In this document: in pieces, positions 1-6,767 of the stretch
How positions within the stretch are numbered: the first letter of the stretch is position 1
Layout of the letters: every line of letters starts with the position of its first letter
Source: an uncultured Actinomycetes bacterium
Lineage (GTDB): Bacteria > Actinomycetota > Actinomycetes > Nanopelagicales > Nanopelagicaceae
Direction: 5' to 3'
Length of the DNA: 8,518 nucleotides
NCBI GenBank assembly: GCA_903839585.1
Contig: CAIMCU010000154.1
Span: 1 to 8,518 of the forward strand
The notes under the pieces: model-generated
What the model saw: the letters and a program-made list of their open reading frames with translations, nothing else
What the model was told of the DNA's origin: nothing
The model's database searches: none
Translations under genes and position numbers: made by a program

Positions 1-1359
1 ATCTAGCAAATCTTCGAGTTCGGTTAAGGTTTCAATATCGAAATCGTTAGTGGGTTCATCAAGTAGTAGAACGTTTGGCGAGCCCATGAGCAACCTTGTC
101 AGTTGAAGTCTTCGCTTCTCGCCACCTGATAAATCGCCAACTGGCGTCCACTGTGAATCTCTATCAAAGCCAAGACGTTCACAAAGCTGCGATGCTGAAA
201 GAGACTTTCCTCCCCCAAGCTCAATGTGATTAGCAATCTTCTCAACGGCTTCTAAAACACGCCATGTTGGATTCAACTCATCTAAATGCTGTGTAAGGAA
301 CGCTGACTTGACGGTAACTCCAGTGACTAGCTTTCCTGCAGCGGGTTGATGCTCTCCTGCAAGTATCCGCATCAAGGTTGTCTTTCCTGCGCCGTTTACT
401 CCAACAATTCCGATTCGATCTCCTGGGCCCACGTTCCAATAAAGATCATGCAGTAACTCCTTATCACCAGCCTTAACCTGAAGATGATGCGCCTCATAAA
501 CAGTATTACCAAGGCGATTTGTTGCAAACTTTAATAACTCTCCTTGATCACGAGGTGATGGTTCATTTGCAATTAACTCATTAGCTGCATCGACTCGAAA
601 CTTTGGCTTTGTCGTTCTTGCGGGTGCTCCTCTTCGAAGCCACGCTAACTCTTTTCTAATCAAGTTGTTTCGCCGTGCATCCATCGCACTAGCCTGTCTA
701 GCTCGTTCAGCTTTAGCTAAGACAAATGCGGAGTAACCACCTTCATACTCTTCGACCTGACCATCTACGACCTCCCAGGTTCGTTCTGTGACAGCATCGA
801 GGAACCAACGATCATGTGTTATGACCAAGACTGATAGTGACTTTCGAGAGTTCAAGTGCGAAGCTAGCCATGCAACGCCCTCGACGTCTAAATGGTTTGT
901 CGGTTCATCAAGGAGCAAAAGATCTAAATCCGAGATAAGTAGCTTCGCTAAGCCGACTCGCCTCTTTTCACCGCCAGATAAAGAGATGAACTTTCTATCA
1001 AATAAGTGATCATCGAAGCCACCAAACAACCCTGTAAAGATTTCACGAATGAGTGGGTTTCCCGCCCACTCGTGCTTCTCTTTTTCGCCTAGAACAACAT
1101 CTCCAACTGTTGCATCAGGCGATGCTTTATCAACCTGGGATAAGAGACCAATACTGACAGAGTTAGATTTTGTAACTCTTCCTGCATCTGGAGACTCAAT
1201 TCCAGCGATTACCTTCATTAAAGTGCTTTTGCCACAACCGTTTCGGCCAACAATCCCGATTCGATCACCTTCTGAAACTCCTAATGAAACCTTTTCAAGC
1301 AGGGGTTTAATATCAAAGGCTTTGAAGACCTCTTCGATATTGACAATATTGCGCGCCAC
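1..1359 (-). CDS. ABC-F family ATPase, Uup-like (3' end beyond window)
   Basis: This is a soluble ABC protein with two ATPase domains and no membrane segments. ABC-F proteins act on the ribosome or on nucleic acid; the Uup branch is linked to ribosome function and DNA stability. Reading leftward, 453 codons are visible. The first domain has Walker A GRNGCGKST (residues 38-46), signature LSGGEK (127-132) and Walker B ending DEPTNHLD (151-158). A charged linker follows at about 200-285, including ELAWLRRGAPARTTKPKF. The second domain has Walker A GVNGAGKTT (320-328), LSGGEK (410-415) and DEPTNDFD (434-441). The TND form in the second Walker B resembles Uup rather than EttA. The GTG start at 1359 is the only plausible one, because an in-frame TGA lies seven codons upstream. 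The C-terminus, which would show the Uup DNA-binding coiled coil, lies outside. The family call is certain; the subfamily and role (Uup-like housekeeping versus antibiotic resistance) are inferred. Confidence 0.93.
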   Translation of the reverse strand, partial: MARNIVNIEEVFKAFDIKPLLEKVSLGVSEGDRIGIVGRNGCGKSTLMKVIAGIESPDAGRVTKSNSVSIGLLSQVDKASPDATVGDVVLGEKEKHEWAGNPLIREIFTGLFGGFDDHLFDRKFISLSGGEKRRVGLAKLLISDLDLLLLDEPTNHLDVEGVAWLASHLNSRKSLSVLVITHDRWFLDAVTERTWEVVDGQVEEYEGGYSAFVLAKAERARQASAMDARRNNLIRKELAWLRRGAPARTTKPKFRVDAANELIANEPSPRDQGELLKFATNRLGNTVYEAHHLQVKAGDKELLHDLYWNVGPGDRIGIVGVNGAGKTTLMRILAGEHQPAAGKLVTGVTVKSAFLTQHLDELNPTWRVLEAVEKIANHIELGGGKSLSASQLCERLGFDRDSQWTPVGDLSGGEKRRLQLTRLLMGSPNVLLLDEPTNDFDIETLTELEDLLD

Positions 1360-1367
1360 GATGGGAG

Positions 1368-1377
1368 AGCGTACCTT
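1368..1377. promoter_or_regulatory. Overlapping divergent -10 elements for the ABC-F gene and kynU
   Basis: The 24-base gap holds TACCTT on the plus strand (1372-1377), ending 6 bases before the kynU ATG. It also holds TACGCT on the minus strand (1373-1368), ending 8 bases before the ABC-F GTG. Both fit TANNNT, and they share the TA pair at 1372-1373. The kynU spacing fits a leaderless transcript starting at the A of ATG; a GGGAG stretch at 1363-1367 is about 16 bases from that ATG, too far for a normal ribosome-binding site. On the minus side the transcript would have a leader of one or two bases or none. No convincing -35 is seen for either direction. Assignment is by pattern and spacing only. 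Confidence 0.5.
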
Positions 1378-1383
1378 TCAACT

Positions 1384-2658
1384 ATGAAGGTAACCGACCG
1401 CCAATACGCTCTCGATTTGGATGCGAAGGACCCGCTAGCTAAGTTTCGCCAACAGTTTGTGATCTCTGATCCAAATATTTGCTACCTAGATGGCAACTCC
1501 CTCGGTCGCCTACCGCTCTCGACGATTTCTGCAGTCAATGATTTTCTAACTCATGAGTGGGGGCCAGAGGTAGTCACTGGTTGGAGCCACTGGGTTGATG
1601 AAGCCCAGCCAATAGGAGATCTCATCGGCCGATCAACTCTAGGCGCTGCACCTGGACAAGTTCTGGCCTGTGACACAACCTCCGTGAACTTCTATCAGTT
1701 AGCTCTTGCCGCCATCCACGCACGTCCTGGAAGAAAGACAATCATCACAGATACTGCAAACTTTCCAACTGATCGATACATACTCGATGGAATTGCAAAA
1801 AGCCTTGGCTTGAAGTTGATTCTTATCGATAATGAAGATCCGGCTATCTCTGAAAATGAAAGAGTTACTGAAGAAATCCTCGATAAGTACATGTCTGAAG
1901 ATGTCGCATTGGTAACCCTTGAAGTGATTCAGTACCGCTCGGGTGCACGCAACGATATAAAACTACTGACCGATCTTGTTCGTTCTTACGGCGCCTTTCT
2001 TCTGTGGGATGCAAGCCATGCTGTTGGCGCCATTGAAATGGATTTTGATGCCAACGGTGTCGATATCGCAGTCGGTTGCACATATAAGTACGGAAACTCA
2101 GGCCCTGGGTCACCGGCATGGCTCTATGTAAACAAGAAAGTCCAAGCAGAGTTACAGGTCCCAATCCAAGGATGGTTTTCTCAAGAAGAGCAGTTTGAAA
2201 TGGGCCCAGTCTTTGAGAAGGCCAAAAGCATCCGTGGCTTTCAGATAGCAAGCCCATCTCTTATCGGTTTGCGTTGCGTAAAGAGCGCCTTCACAATGAT
2301 TGAAGAAGCAGGGATTCATAAGATCTCAGAAAAAGCTGCGGTTGGAACAGAGATGATGATCAAACTTTTCGACGAGTGGCTTTCAGAGCTTGGATTTACT
2401 CTCTTAACTTCACGCAACCCTCAAGAACGTGGTGGTCACATCTCTCTTGGCCATCCTGAGGCGGCAAAAATCTGTGTTGCGCTAAGACAGTTTGCTGATG
2501 TAATACCAGATTATCGAACTCCAAACTCCATTCGTTTGGCGATTGCGCCACTACCAACTTCATATACTGAAGTTTGGGATGGTTTTCAGAGAATTCGCGA
2601 TTTAGTTCGTGAAGGTAAGCACCTAACTATTCAAGGATCAGATTCGAGAGTCACATGA
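1384..2658 (+). CDS. kynU: Kynureninase
   Basis: This cytosolic PLP enzyme (EC 3.7.1.3) cleaves L-kynurenine to anthranilate and L-alanine; some homologues also take 3-hydroxykynurenine. The 424-residue length is normal for the family. Family marks in order are YLDGNSLG (34-41), the NFPTDRY segment (126-132) that lines the cofactor, DASH (209-212) whose Asp should bind the pyridine nitrogen, and TYKYGNSGPG (233-242), where K235 is the expected Schiff-base lysine. GWF (263-265) and a C-terminal segment with NSIRLAIAPL (381-390) also fit. The ATG at 1384 sits 6 bases after TACCTT, without a well-placed Shine-Dalgarno, so the message may be leaderless. The last four bases overlap kynA (ATGA), indicating one transcript and translational coupling. 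The family is clear; whether the role is catabolic or serves to recycle anthranilate cannot be told from the window. Confidence 0.95.
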   Translation: MKVTDRQYALDLDAKDPLAKFRQQFVISDPNICYLDGNSLGRLPLSTISAVNDFLTHEWGPEVVTGWSHWVDEAQPIGDLIGRSTLGAAPGQVLACDTTSVNFYQLALAAIHARPGRKTIITDTANFPTDRYILDGIAKSLGLKLILIDNEDPAISENERVTEEILDKYMSEDVALVTLEVIQYRSGARNDIKLLTDLVRSYGAFLLWDASHAVGAIEMDFDANGVDIAVGCTYKYGNSGPGSPAWLYVNKKVQAELQVPIQGWFSQEEQFEMGPVFEKAKSIRGFQIASPSLIGLRCVKSAFTMIEEAGIHKISEKAAVGTEMMIKLFDEWLSELGFTLLTSRNPQERGGHISLGHPEAAKICVALRQFADVIPDYRTPNSIRLAIAPLPTSYTEVWDGFQRIRDLVREGKHLTIQGSDSRVT

Positions 2659-3452
2659 GTGAGAATGAGTTTGAACAGGCACTGACATACACCTCTTACC
2701 TCGCAGTTGATGAACTTCTCAGCCTTCAACGGCCACTATCTGATGGGCCTGAGCATGATGAGCTTCTCTTTATCGTTATTCATCAAACCTACGAACTTTG
2801 GTTTAAGCAGTTACTGCATGAGTTTGCGGCTGCAGGTAAGGCGTTGGAAGCTGGCCAAACACATTATGCACTCTCACTCCTTGGTCGTATTCGCACCATA
2901 CTTAAGGTCTGTGTAACGCAAGTAGATATTTTAGAAACAATGACTCCACTGCAGTTCAACGCGTTTCGTGGCTATCTAGCATCATCAAGTGGTTTTCAAT
3001 CTGCACAGTTTAGAAAGATGGAGGCCGTATTGGGTCGTCGTGATTCAAAGATGGCCGGTCATCTTCCACTTGATATTCAAGAGGAGATTGCCCAGATTTG
3101 TTCACAAAACTCAATCTGGGACTCTTTACTTGTTTACTTAAATGGTCGTGGCCACGCTATGCCAAGCTCGGTTTTGGAGCGCGATAAGAAAGATGCTTAT
3201 GTTTCAAACTCTGAGGTTCAAGATGCACTTCTCTTAGTGCACAGGCAGGATCCAGAGTCGGCGATGGTTTGTGAGCGCTTTGTCGATATCGATGAAGGGG
3301 TTCAAGAATGGCGATACCGCCACGTTAAAATGGTTGAAAGAACTATCGGCCACAAAGCAGGTACAGGTGGCTCAAGCGGGGTTGGATATTTAGCATCCAC
3401 ACTTTTCCATCCGGTGTTTACCGATTTATGGGAGATACGATCCCGTTTTTAA
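2655..3452 (+). CDS. kynA: Tryptophan 2,3-dioxygenase
   Basis: This heme enzyme (EC 1.13.11.11) opens the indole ring of L-tryptophan with O2 to give N-formylkynurenine, the first step of the kynurenine pathway. It normally works as a cytosolic tetramer. The sequence has FIVIHQTYELWFKQ (39-52), whose F39 and H43 align with active-site residues of bacterial enzymes, then FNAFRG (101-106) with substrate-carboxylate R105. WRYRHVKMVERTIGHK (219-234) follows with H223 in the proximal heme-ligand place, then GTGGSSG (236-242) with T237 at the substrate ammonium site. At 265 residues it is somewhat shorter than many homologues but all core motifs are present. The start overlaps the kynU stop by ATGA. 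Its TAA overlaps the stop of the convergent nitroreductase gene, so no terminator lies between them. Together with kynU it supplies two of the three steps from tryptophan to anthranilate; no formamidase gene is in view. Confidence 0.96.
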   Translation: MSENEFEQALTYTSYLAVDELLSLQRPLSDGPEHDELLFIVIHQTYELWFKQLLHEFAAAGKALEAGQTHYALSLLGRIRTILKVCVTQVDILETMTPLQFNAFRGYLASSSGFQSAQFRKMEAVLGRRDSKMAGHLPLDIQEEIAQICSQNSIWDSLLVYLNGRGHAMPSSVLERDKKDAYVSNSEVQDALLLVHRQDPESAMVCERFVDIDEGVQEWRYRHVKMVERTIGHKAGTGGSSGVGYLASTLFHPVFTDLWEIRSRF

Positions 3453-4015
3453 ATGCCGCTGATAACTAACTCATCCATCGGCTTGCGAACACGAGCGGCG
3501 GTCTCTCTTTCAAACAAGGCACCTTCAAGCTTTTCAGGGGAGTCCTGTTTTCCAATTGCGACTATGACTAAGGGAACAAGATCTGCAGGAATCTCGAAAG
3601 CTTCGCGTGCTTTAACTTTGTCATACCCCGCCATTTGATGTGCAACAAAGCCACGATGATGAATTTCAAAACTCATCTGTGCCACAGCTAAACCGCAATC
3701 AAACTGGTAATCGGCGTACGGCTCACCATTTTGATTTGTAGTTTTGCCAAGTGTAAATATAAAAGCTAAAGAGTTTTTTGCCCATGATGCATTGGTGGGA
3801 TTTAGAACCTCCATCATTTTTTCAAAGCTCTCATCTCCAGGACGAGCAACGATAAATCTCCAGGGCTGCCCATTGTTGGCAGATGGAGCCCAACGACCAG
3901 CTTCTAGTATGGCCAGCAGATCAGCCTCTTCAATCTTGGCTGTGCCATCAAGGGATCTAGGACTTCTTCTGGTGGCGATAATTTCATGGACTGGCTGGGA
4001 TGTTTGAGCTCTCAT
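3449..4015 (-). CDS. Nitroreductase-family FMN oxidoreductase
   Basis: This is a probable FMN-dependent NAD(P)H oxidoreductase, a cytosolic homodimer in this family. The natural substrate cannot be told; relatives act on nitroaromatics, quinones, flavins or specialised metabolites. From the chosen start it has 188 residues, usual for the family. ATRRSPRSLD (14-23) fits the N-terminal FMN-phosphate arginine motif. APSANNGQPWRF (43-54) matches the family's SPSSxNxQPW-type flavin loop. CGLAVAQMSFEIHHRGF (107-123) is the central helix, and VIVAIGK (150-156) is the late strand. I chose the ATG at 4015 over one at 4096 because the longer frame would run into the divergent DedA gene. In addition, TAATCT on the minus strand (4028-4023) ends 7 bases before 4015, as expected for a leaderless start. 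Its stop shares TTAA with the convergent kynA stop. No pathway link to either neighbour is evident. Confidence 0.88.
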   Translation of the reverse strand: MRAQTSQPVHEIIATRRSPRSLDGTAKIEEADLLAILEAGRWAPSANNGQPWRFIVARPGDESFEKMMEVLNPTNASWAKNSLAFIFTLGKTTNQNGEPYADYQFDCGLAVAQMSFEIHHRGFVAHQMAGYDKVKAREAFEIPADLVPLVIVAIGKQDSPEKLEGALFERETAARVRKPMDELVISGI

Positions 4016-4022
4016 GGGAAGA

Positions 4023-4044
4023 AGATTAACTCTCCTATAGAGTT
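4023..4044. promoter_or_regulatory. Divergent leaderless promoters with a central inverted repeat
   Basis: The 34-base gap between the nitroreductase ATG (4015, minus) and the DedA ATG (4050, plus) holds TAATCT on the minus strand (4028-4023, 7 bases before its ATG). It also holds TAGAGT on the plus strand (4038-4043, 6 bases before its ATG). Neither gene has a usable Shine-Dalgarno; AGGAG on the minus strand is about 16 bases from the nitroreductase ATG. Between and over the hexamers lies an inverted repeat AACTCT-CCTAT-AGAGTT (4028-4044) that covers the plus -10 and touches the minus one. It is a candidate operator able to affect both directions. Short repeats like this can arise by chance. 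Confidence 0.45.
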
Positions 4045-4049
4045 CTCGC

Positions 4050-4673
4050 ATGTCGTCATGGATAGAAGCTGCAGCAACTTGGTTGGTTGATAACAACCTC
4101 CAGATTCCGTTGTTCGTCTTTCTTATCGCTTTAGTTTTTGCTGAAGGTGCTGCCTTTCTTGGATTAGTTCTTCCAGGTGAGACGGCTCTGATTACAGGTG
4201 GAGTTCTTGCCTACGAAGGTGTCTGGCCTATTTGGCTCTTTGTACTGGTTTCAATTGTTGCAGCGGTTACAGGAGACTCCGTTGGTTTCTATATTGGCCA
4301 CCGTTACGGAGATCGCATCAAGTCAACCCAGCTAGGCAGATTTGTCGGTGAAAAAAGGTGGAGATTGGCTCAACATATCTTTGATAGATATCACTGGGGG
4401 GCAATCTTCTTTGGGAGAGCTCAAGGACTCCTACGCGCATTGATCCCCGCTCTAGCGGCGATGAATAAGGTTAAGTACCGGGTCTTTATTCGATGGAACG
4501 CACTAGGGGCCACGATATTTGCTGGTGGTGTCGCTGTGCTTGGGTATGTATTTGCTGGCAGCTTGAATCAGCTTGAAGAGTTCCTAAAATACTGGGCAAT
4601 CGGTTTCTTTGCACTTATTATCATCACAGTGCTTATTCTCAAGCGCAAATTAGAACACCTACTAGAGGACTGA
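4050..4673 (+). CDS. DedA-family (VTT/SNARE-associated) membrane protein
   Basis: This is an integral membrane protein of the DedA superfamily, whose bacterial members are linked to membrane homeostasis, drug tolerance and recycling of the lipid carrier undecaprenyl phosphate. The 207 residues are typical. Hydrophobic segments lie at about 17-31, 58-75, 150-169 and 180-197, with re-entrant-type stretches around 33-52 and 117-137. Conserved features are FAEGAAFLGLVLPGE (30-44) with acidic E32 and E44, GDSVGFYIGHRYG (75-87) with D76, and FFGRAQGLLRALIPALAAM (120-138) with R123, R129 and P133. N150 follows in RWN. The C-terminus is charged (KRKLEHLLED). The ATG at 4050 lies 6 bases after TAGAGT, suggesting a leaderless message. 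The tetR gene begins 16 bases downstream on the same strand, so they may be co-transcribed. The family is clear; the transported substrate is not known. Confidence 0.92.
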   Translation: MSSWIEAAATWLVDNNLQIPLFVFLIALVFAEGAAFLGLVLPGETALITGGVLAYEGVWPIWLFVLVSIVAAVTGDSVGFYIGHRYGDRIKSTQLGRFVGEKRWRLAQHIFDRYHWGAIFFGRAQGLLRALIPALAAMNKVKYRVFIRWNALGATIFAGGVAVLGYVFAGSLNQLEEFLKYWAIGFFALIIITVLILKRKLEHLLED

Positions 4674-4689
4674 AAGCGATAAAGAAATA

Positions 4690-5295
4690 ATGCCTAACTC
4701 AGTCCATCCAACAAAACAACTTCTAATTAAGACAGCATTAGAGCTTATGGAAACAAAACTGCCTACAGAGATCGCCGTTGATGAAATACTCACAAACTCT
4801 GGAATCTCAAAAGGTAGCCTCTACCACCACTTTGAAGACTTAGCGGAGCTTCTTGAGACAGCTCAAGTTGAAAAGTATGCGCAGTGGGTAGATAGAAGTA
4901 TTGAGCAGCTCATCGCTGTCGTTGGAAACTCCTCTACTATCCATGATTTTGAAAAAGGTTTGATACAAGTCACCCGTGTTACTCAAAGTAATGATTATGC
5001 AGATACTCGTTACATGCGCGCACGTACAATCGCTAACTCAGTCCAAAGCGAAAGATTTAAGAAAGCACTTGCAGATGTACAGGCGCACCTAACCGATGCG
5101 CTTGAAGATATTATCCGTGAAGCTGATGAAAAAGGTTTTTTGCAGGATGGAACAGATCATCGTGCAACCGCCGTTTTTATCCAGTCTTATACTCTTGGAA
5201 AAATCGTTGATGATGTTGTCGGAAACGATTTAAACTCTGAAAAATGGAACTTAATGATTGATAAATTAATGCGCAACGTTTTTCTAAAGTACTAG
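4690..5295 (+). CDS. TetR-family transcriptional regulator
   Basis: This is a one-component, dimeric, ligand-responsive DNA-binding protein, usually a repressor. It has 201 residues, standard for the family. The N-terminal three-helix domain runs from about 6 to 52: TKQLLIKTALELM is helix 1, AVDEILTNSGIS (29-40) covers helix 2 and the turn, and KGSLYHHFED (41-50) is the recognition helix with the characteristic SLYHHF end. The remainder (about 60-201) is a helical ligand-binding domain that gives no hint of the inducer. It starts 16 bases after dedA with only a weak AAAGAA stretch (4681-4686) before the ATG, so coupling to dedA is plausible. Downstream, a 19-base inverted repeat lies ahead of the aminotransferase gene, an obvious candidate operator. 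Targets could also include its own dedA-tetR transcript. Family confident; target and ligand inferred or unknown. Confidence 0.93.
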   Translation: MPNSVHPTKQLLIKTALELMETKLPTEIAVDEILTNSGISKGSLYHHFEDLAELLETAQVEKYAQWVDRSIEQLIAVVGNSSTIHDFEKGLIQVTRVTQSNDYADTRYMRARTIANSVQSERFKKALADVQAHLTDALEDIIREADEKGFLQDGTDHRATAVFIQSYTLGKIVDDVVGNDLNSEKWNLMIDKLMRNVFLKY

Positions 5296-5314
5296 TTTTT
5301 CCCGCGTGTTTTTG

Positions 5315-5333
5315 GAAAAAGTTGCGCTTTTTC
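5315..5333. promoter_or_regulatory. Candidate TetR-type operator upstream of the aminotransferase gene
   Basis: GAAAAAG-TTGCG-CTTTTTC is an inverted repeat with perfect 7-base arms and a 5-base centre. It begins 20 bases after the tetR stop and ends 27 bases before the preferred aminotransferase ATG at 5361. Relative to a transcript starting near 5361 it would lie over the -35 region, a good place for repression. Length and symmetry fit TetR-family operators. It could instead form an RNA hairpin, but the AT-rich stem is followed by AGGGCG rather than a U-run, so an intrinsic terminator is unlikely. If the TTG at 5322 were the true start, the repeat would overlap it. Confidence 0.4.
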
Positions 5334-5360
5334 AGGGCGTGCGAGAGAATTACCTTCCAA

Positions 5361-6749
5361 ATGAAACCACACCACGCAAGTACTTTTAGAGCAGTACCCG
5401 GTAACTCAAGGCCGATATCATCTGAGAAAGTTAGCTCCCTGCTTGCATCAGAGTGGGATAAGTTCACCAATGAGACAGGTGCTTCAAAGGTTGAGAGCCT
5501 TCGCGCCAGCAAATCTCTTCCACTCGGAGTAACTTCAAGCTTCCAGCACTGGGATCCATACCCAATCTCTATCAAATCAGCCAAGGGAGCTTGGATGACC
5601 GATGTGGATGGGCGTGAGCTCCTGGATCTTTCAATGGGGTTCGGTGCGATGCTCGCAGGTCACCTCAATCCAACGGTGGTTGCAGAGGTTGAAGAGTCCC
5701 TCAAGACAGGAATGCTCTACGTAACCCCTTCGCCAACCTCCACAGATGCGGCAGAGAGAGTCTGTAAGCGCTTTGGAATTGATCAAGTTCGATTTACTAA
5801 CTCAGGTACAGAGTCAACTATGTACGCGGTTCGCACCGCGCGTGCAGCGACCGGCAAGCTTGCAATCGTCAAGATTGAAGGCGGATACCACGGTAGCTAC
5901 GATCCATTTGTTGTCTCCAGCAAGCCACCCCTTAATAAGGCTGGTAAGGCGGATAAGCCAAACGCTGTGGTTGATTCCAACTTGGTGCCAGGTGATGTCT
6001 ACGTAGTCCCTTACAACAACGCTGAAGCTCTTGAGCGGATCTTTAAAAAGCATTCAAAGAAGATCGCGTGCTTTATCATCGAACCAGTTCTAGAAAACTT
6101 AGCGATTGTCCTTCCAGATGAGGGTTACTTGGAGCGGGTTCGTAAGCTCTGTGATCAATACGGAATCATTTTAATCTTTGATGAAGTGAAGACAGGATTA
6201 ACAGCTGGTGCACATGGTGCGGCGCAGCGCCTAGGTGTACAACCAGATCTAATTACCTTGGCTAAGTCGATCGGTGGTGGATTAACAATCGCTGCATTCG
6301 GTGGCAAGCAGAAGTACATGGACTTCATCACAAACGGCAAGATGGCGCACTTCGGTACATTTAATGGAAATCCATTAGCTATGGCTGGGGTACGAGCTGT
6401 AGATATGGTCTGCACTCCAGAAACACTTGCAGTTGCTGAGACTTTTAATCAACAGGCTTTAGACCGCATCACTGAAATCATCAGAGAGTACGAGCTTCCC
6501 GCACACACCGTTGGCTTTGGAGTGAAGGGTTGTATTACCTGGTCAACAACTCCAGTGCGCAACTACCGAGACTATAAAGCTACAGACTTTGGTGTTGCAG
6601 AGCTTTCATGGCTCTGGTCGCTTAACCGCGGAATCATTACCCCTCCAGGGTTAGATGAGCAGTGGCTTATTAGCTTGGCCCACGGTCAACGTGAAATCGA
6701 TGTACTTGTTGAAGATTTCCAAGCATTCGCTGTAGCCATCCGTTCATAA
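5361..6749 (+). CDS. Class III PLP aminotransferase, glutamate-1-semialdehyde aminomutase-like
   Basis: This is a fold-type I PLP enzyme of the class III (ornithine/GSA) aminotransferase family, closest in motifs to glutamate-1-semialdehyde 2,1-aminomutase. From ATG 5361 it has 462 residues. Visible marks are FTNSGTESTMYAVRTAR (145-161) for cofactor phosphate binding, EGGYHGSYD (173-181), FIIEPV (238-243), LIFDEVKTG (271-279) with D274 for the pyridine nitrogen, TLAKSIGGG (299-307) with K302 as Schiff-base lysine, and GTFNGNPLAMAG (332-343). It departs from housekeeping HemL in the VLENLAIVLPDEG and LTIAAFGG stretches, so I do not call it hemL; the amino donor and acceptor are unknown. An in-frame TTG at 5322 would add 13 residues and follows a GGAAAAAG stretch; I prefer 5361 because ATG is the commoner start and the extra residues look non-domain. 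rbsD follows after 18 bases, so the two are probably co-transcribed and possibly under the TetR regulator. Confidence 0.87.
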   Translation: MKPHHASTFRAVPGNSRPISSEKVSSLLASEWDKFTNETGASKVESLRASKSLPLGVTSSFQHWDPYPISIKSAKGAWMTDVDGRELLDLSMGFGAMLAGHLNPTVVAEVEESLKTGMLYVTPSPTSTDAAERVCKRFGIDQVRFTNSGTESTMYAVRTARAATGKLAIVKIEGGYHGSYDPFVVSSKPPLNKAGKADKPNAVVDSNLVPGDVYVVPYNNAEALERIFKKHSKKIACFIIEPVLENLAIVLPDEGYLERVRKLCDQYGIILIFDEVKTGLTAGAHGAAQRLGVQPDLITLAKSIGGGLTIAAFGGKQKYMDFITNGKMAHFGTFNGNPLAMAGVRAVDMVCTPETLAVAETFNQQALDRITEIIREYELPAHTVGFGVKGCITWSTTPVRNYRDYKATDFGVAELSWLWSLNRGIITPPGLDEQWLISLAHGQREIDVLVEDFQAFAVAIRS

Positions 6750-6767
6750 ATAAGAGAGTATTTACTT

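Noticed and set aside
1340..1345. TTGACA, a perfect -35 match, upstream of kynU
   Set aside because: The -10 candidate at 1372 is 26 bases away, well beyond the usual 16-19 base spacing, and no TANNNT lies at a proper distance; it is probably chance within the ABC-F coding sequence.
1049..1387. Open plus-strand frame of 112 codons, and a smaller one at 788-1009
   Set aside because: Both lie antisense within the ABC-F gene, whose minus-strand frame has all ATPase motifs; the translations have no recognisable domain and are Ser/Thr/Pro-rich shadows.
1865..2257. Open minus-strand frame of 130 codons opposite kynU, with another at 1695-1892
   Set aside because: Entirely antisense to a clear kynureninase gene, with no motif, no promoter hexamer and a low-complexity-like composition.
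4016..4096. Upstream extension of the nitroreductase to an ATG at 4096
   Set aside because: It would overlap the start of the divergent DedA gene by 47 bases and add 27 residues ahead of the usual family start; the TAATCT hexamer 7 bases before 4015 supports the shorter form.
5307..5337. Possible intrinsic terminator for tetR
   Set aside because: The stem GAAAAAG/CTTTTTC is AT-rich and is followed by AGGGCG, not a run of T, so it lacks the GC stem and U-tract of an intrinsic terminator. An operator reading fits better.
5322..5360. TTG start at 5322 for the aminotransferase
   Set aside because: Not excluded, since GGAAAAAG precedes it, but the extra 13 residues look unlike a family N-terminus, TTG is a rare start, and the inverted repeat would overlap it. 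I kept the ATG at 5361.
5177..5584. Open minus-strand frame of 135 codons across the tetR-aminotransferase junction
   Set aside because: It is antisense to the ends of two well-supported genes and shows no domain; it would also cover the candidate operator.
5814..6415. Antisense and alternate-frame openings inside the aminotransferase gene (5746-6006, 5814-6053, 6155-6415)
   Set aside because: They are shadows of a strongly motif-bearing coding frame and have no independent start signals.
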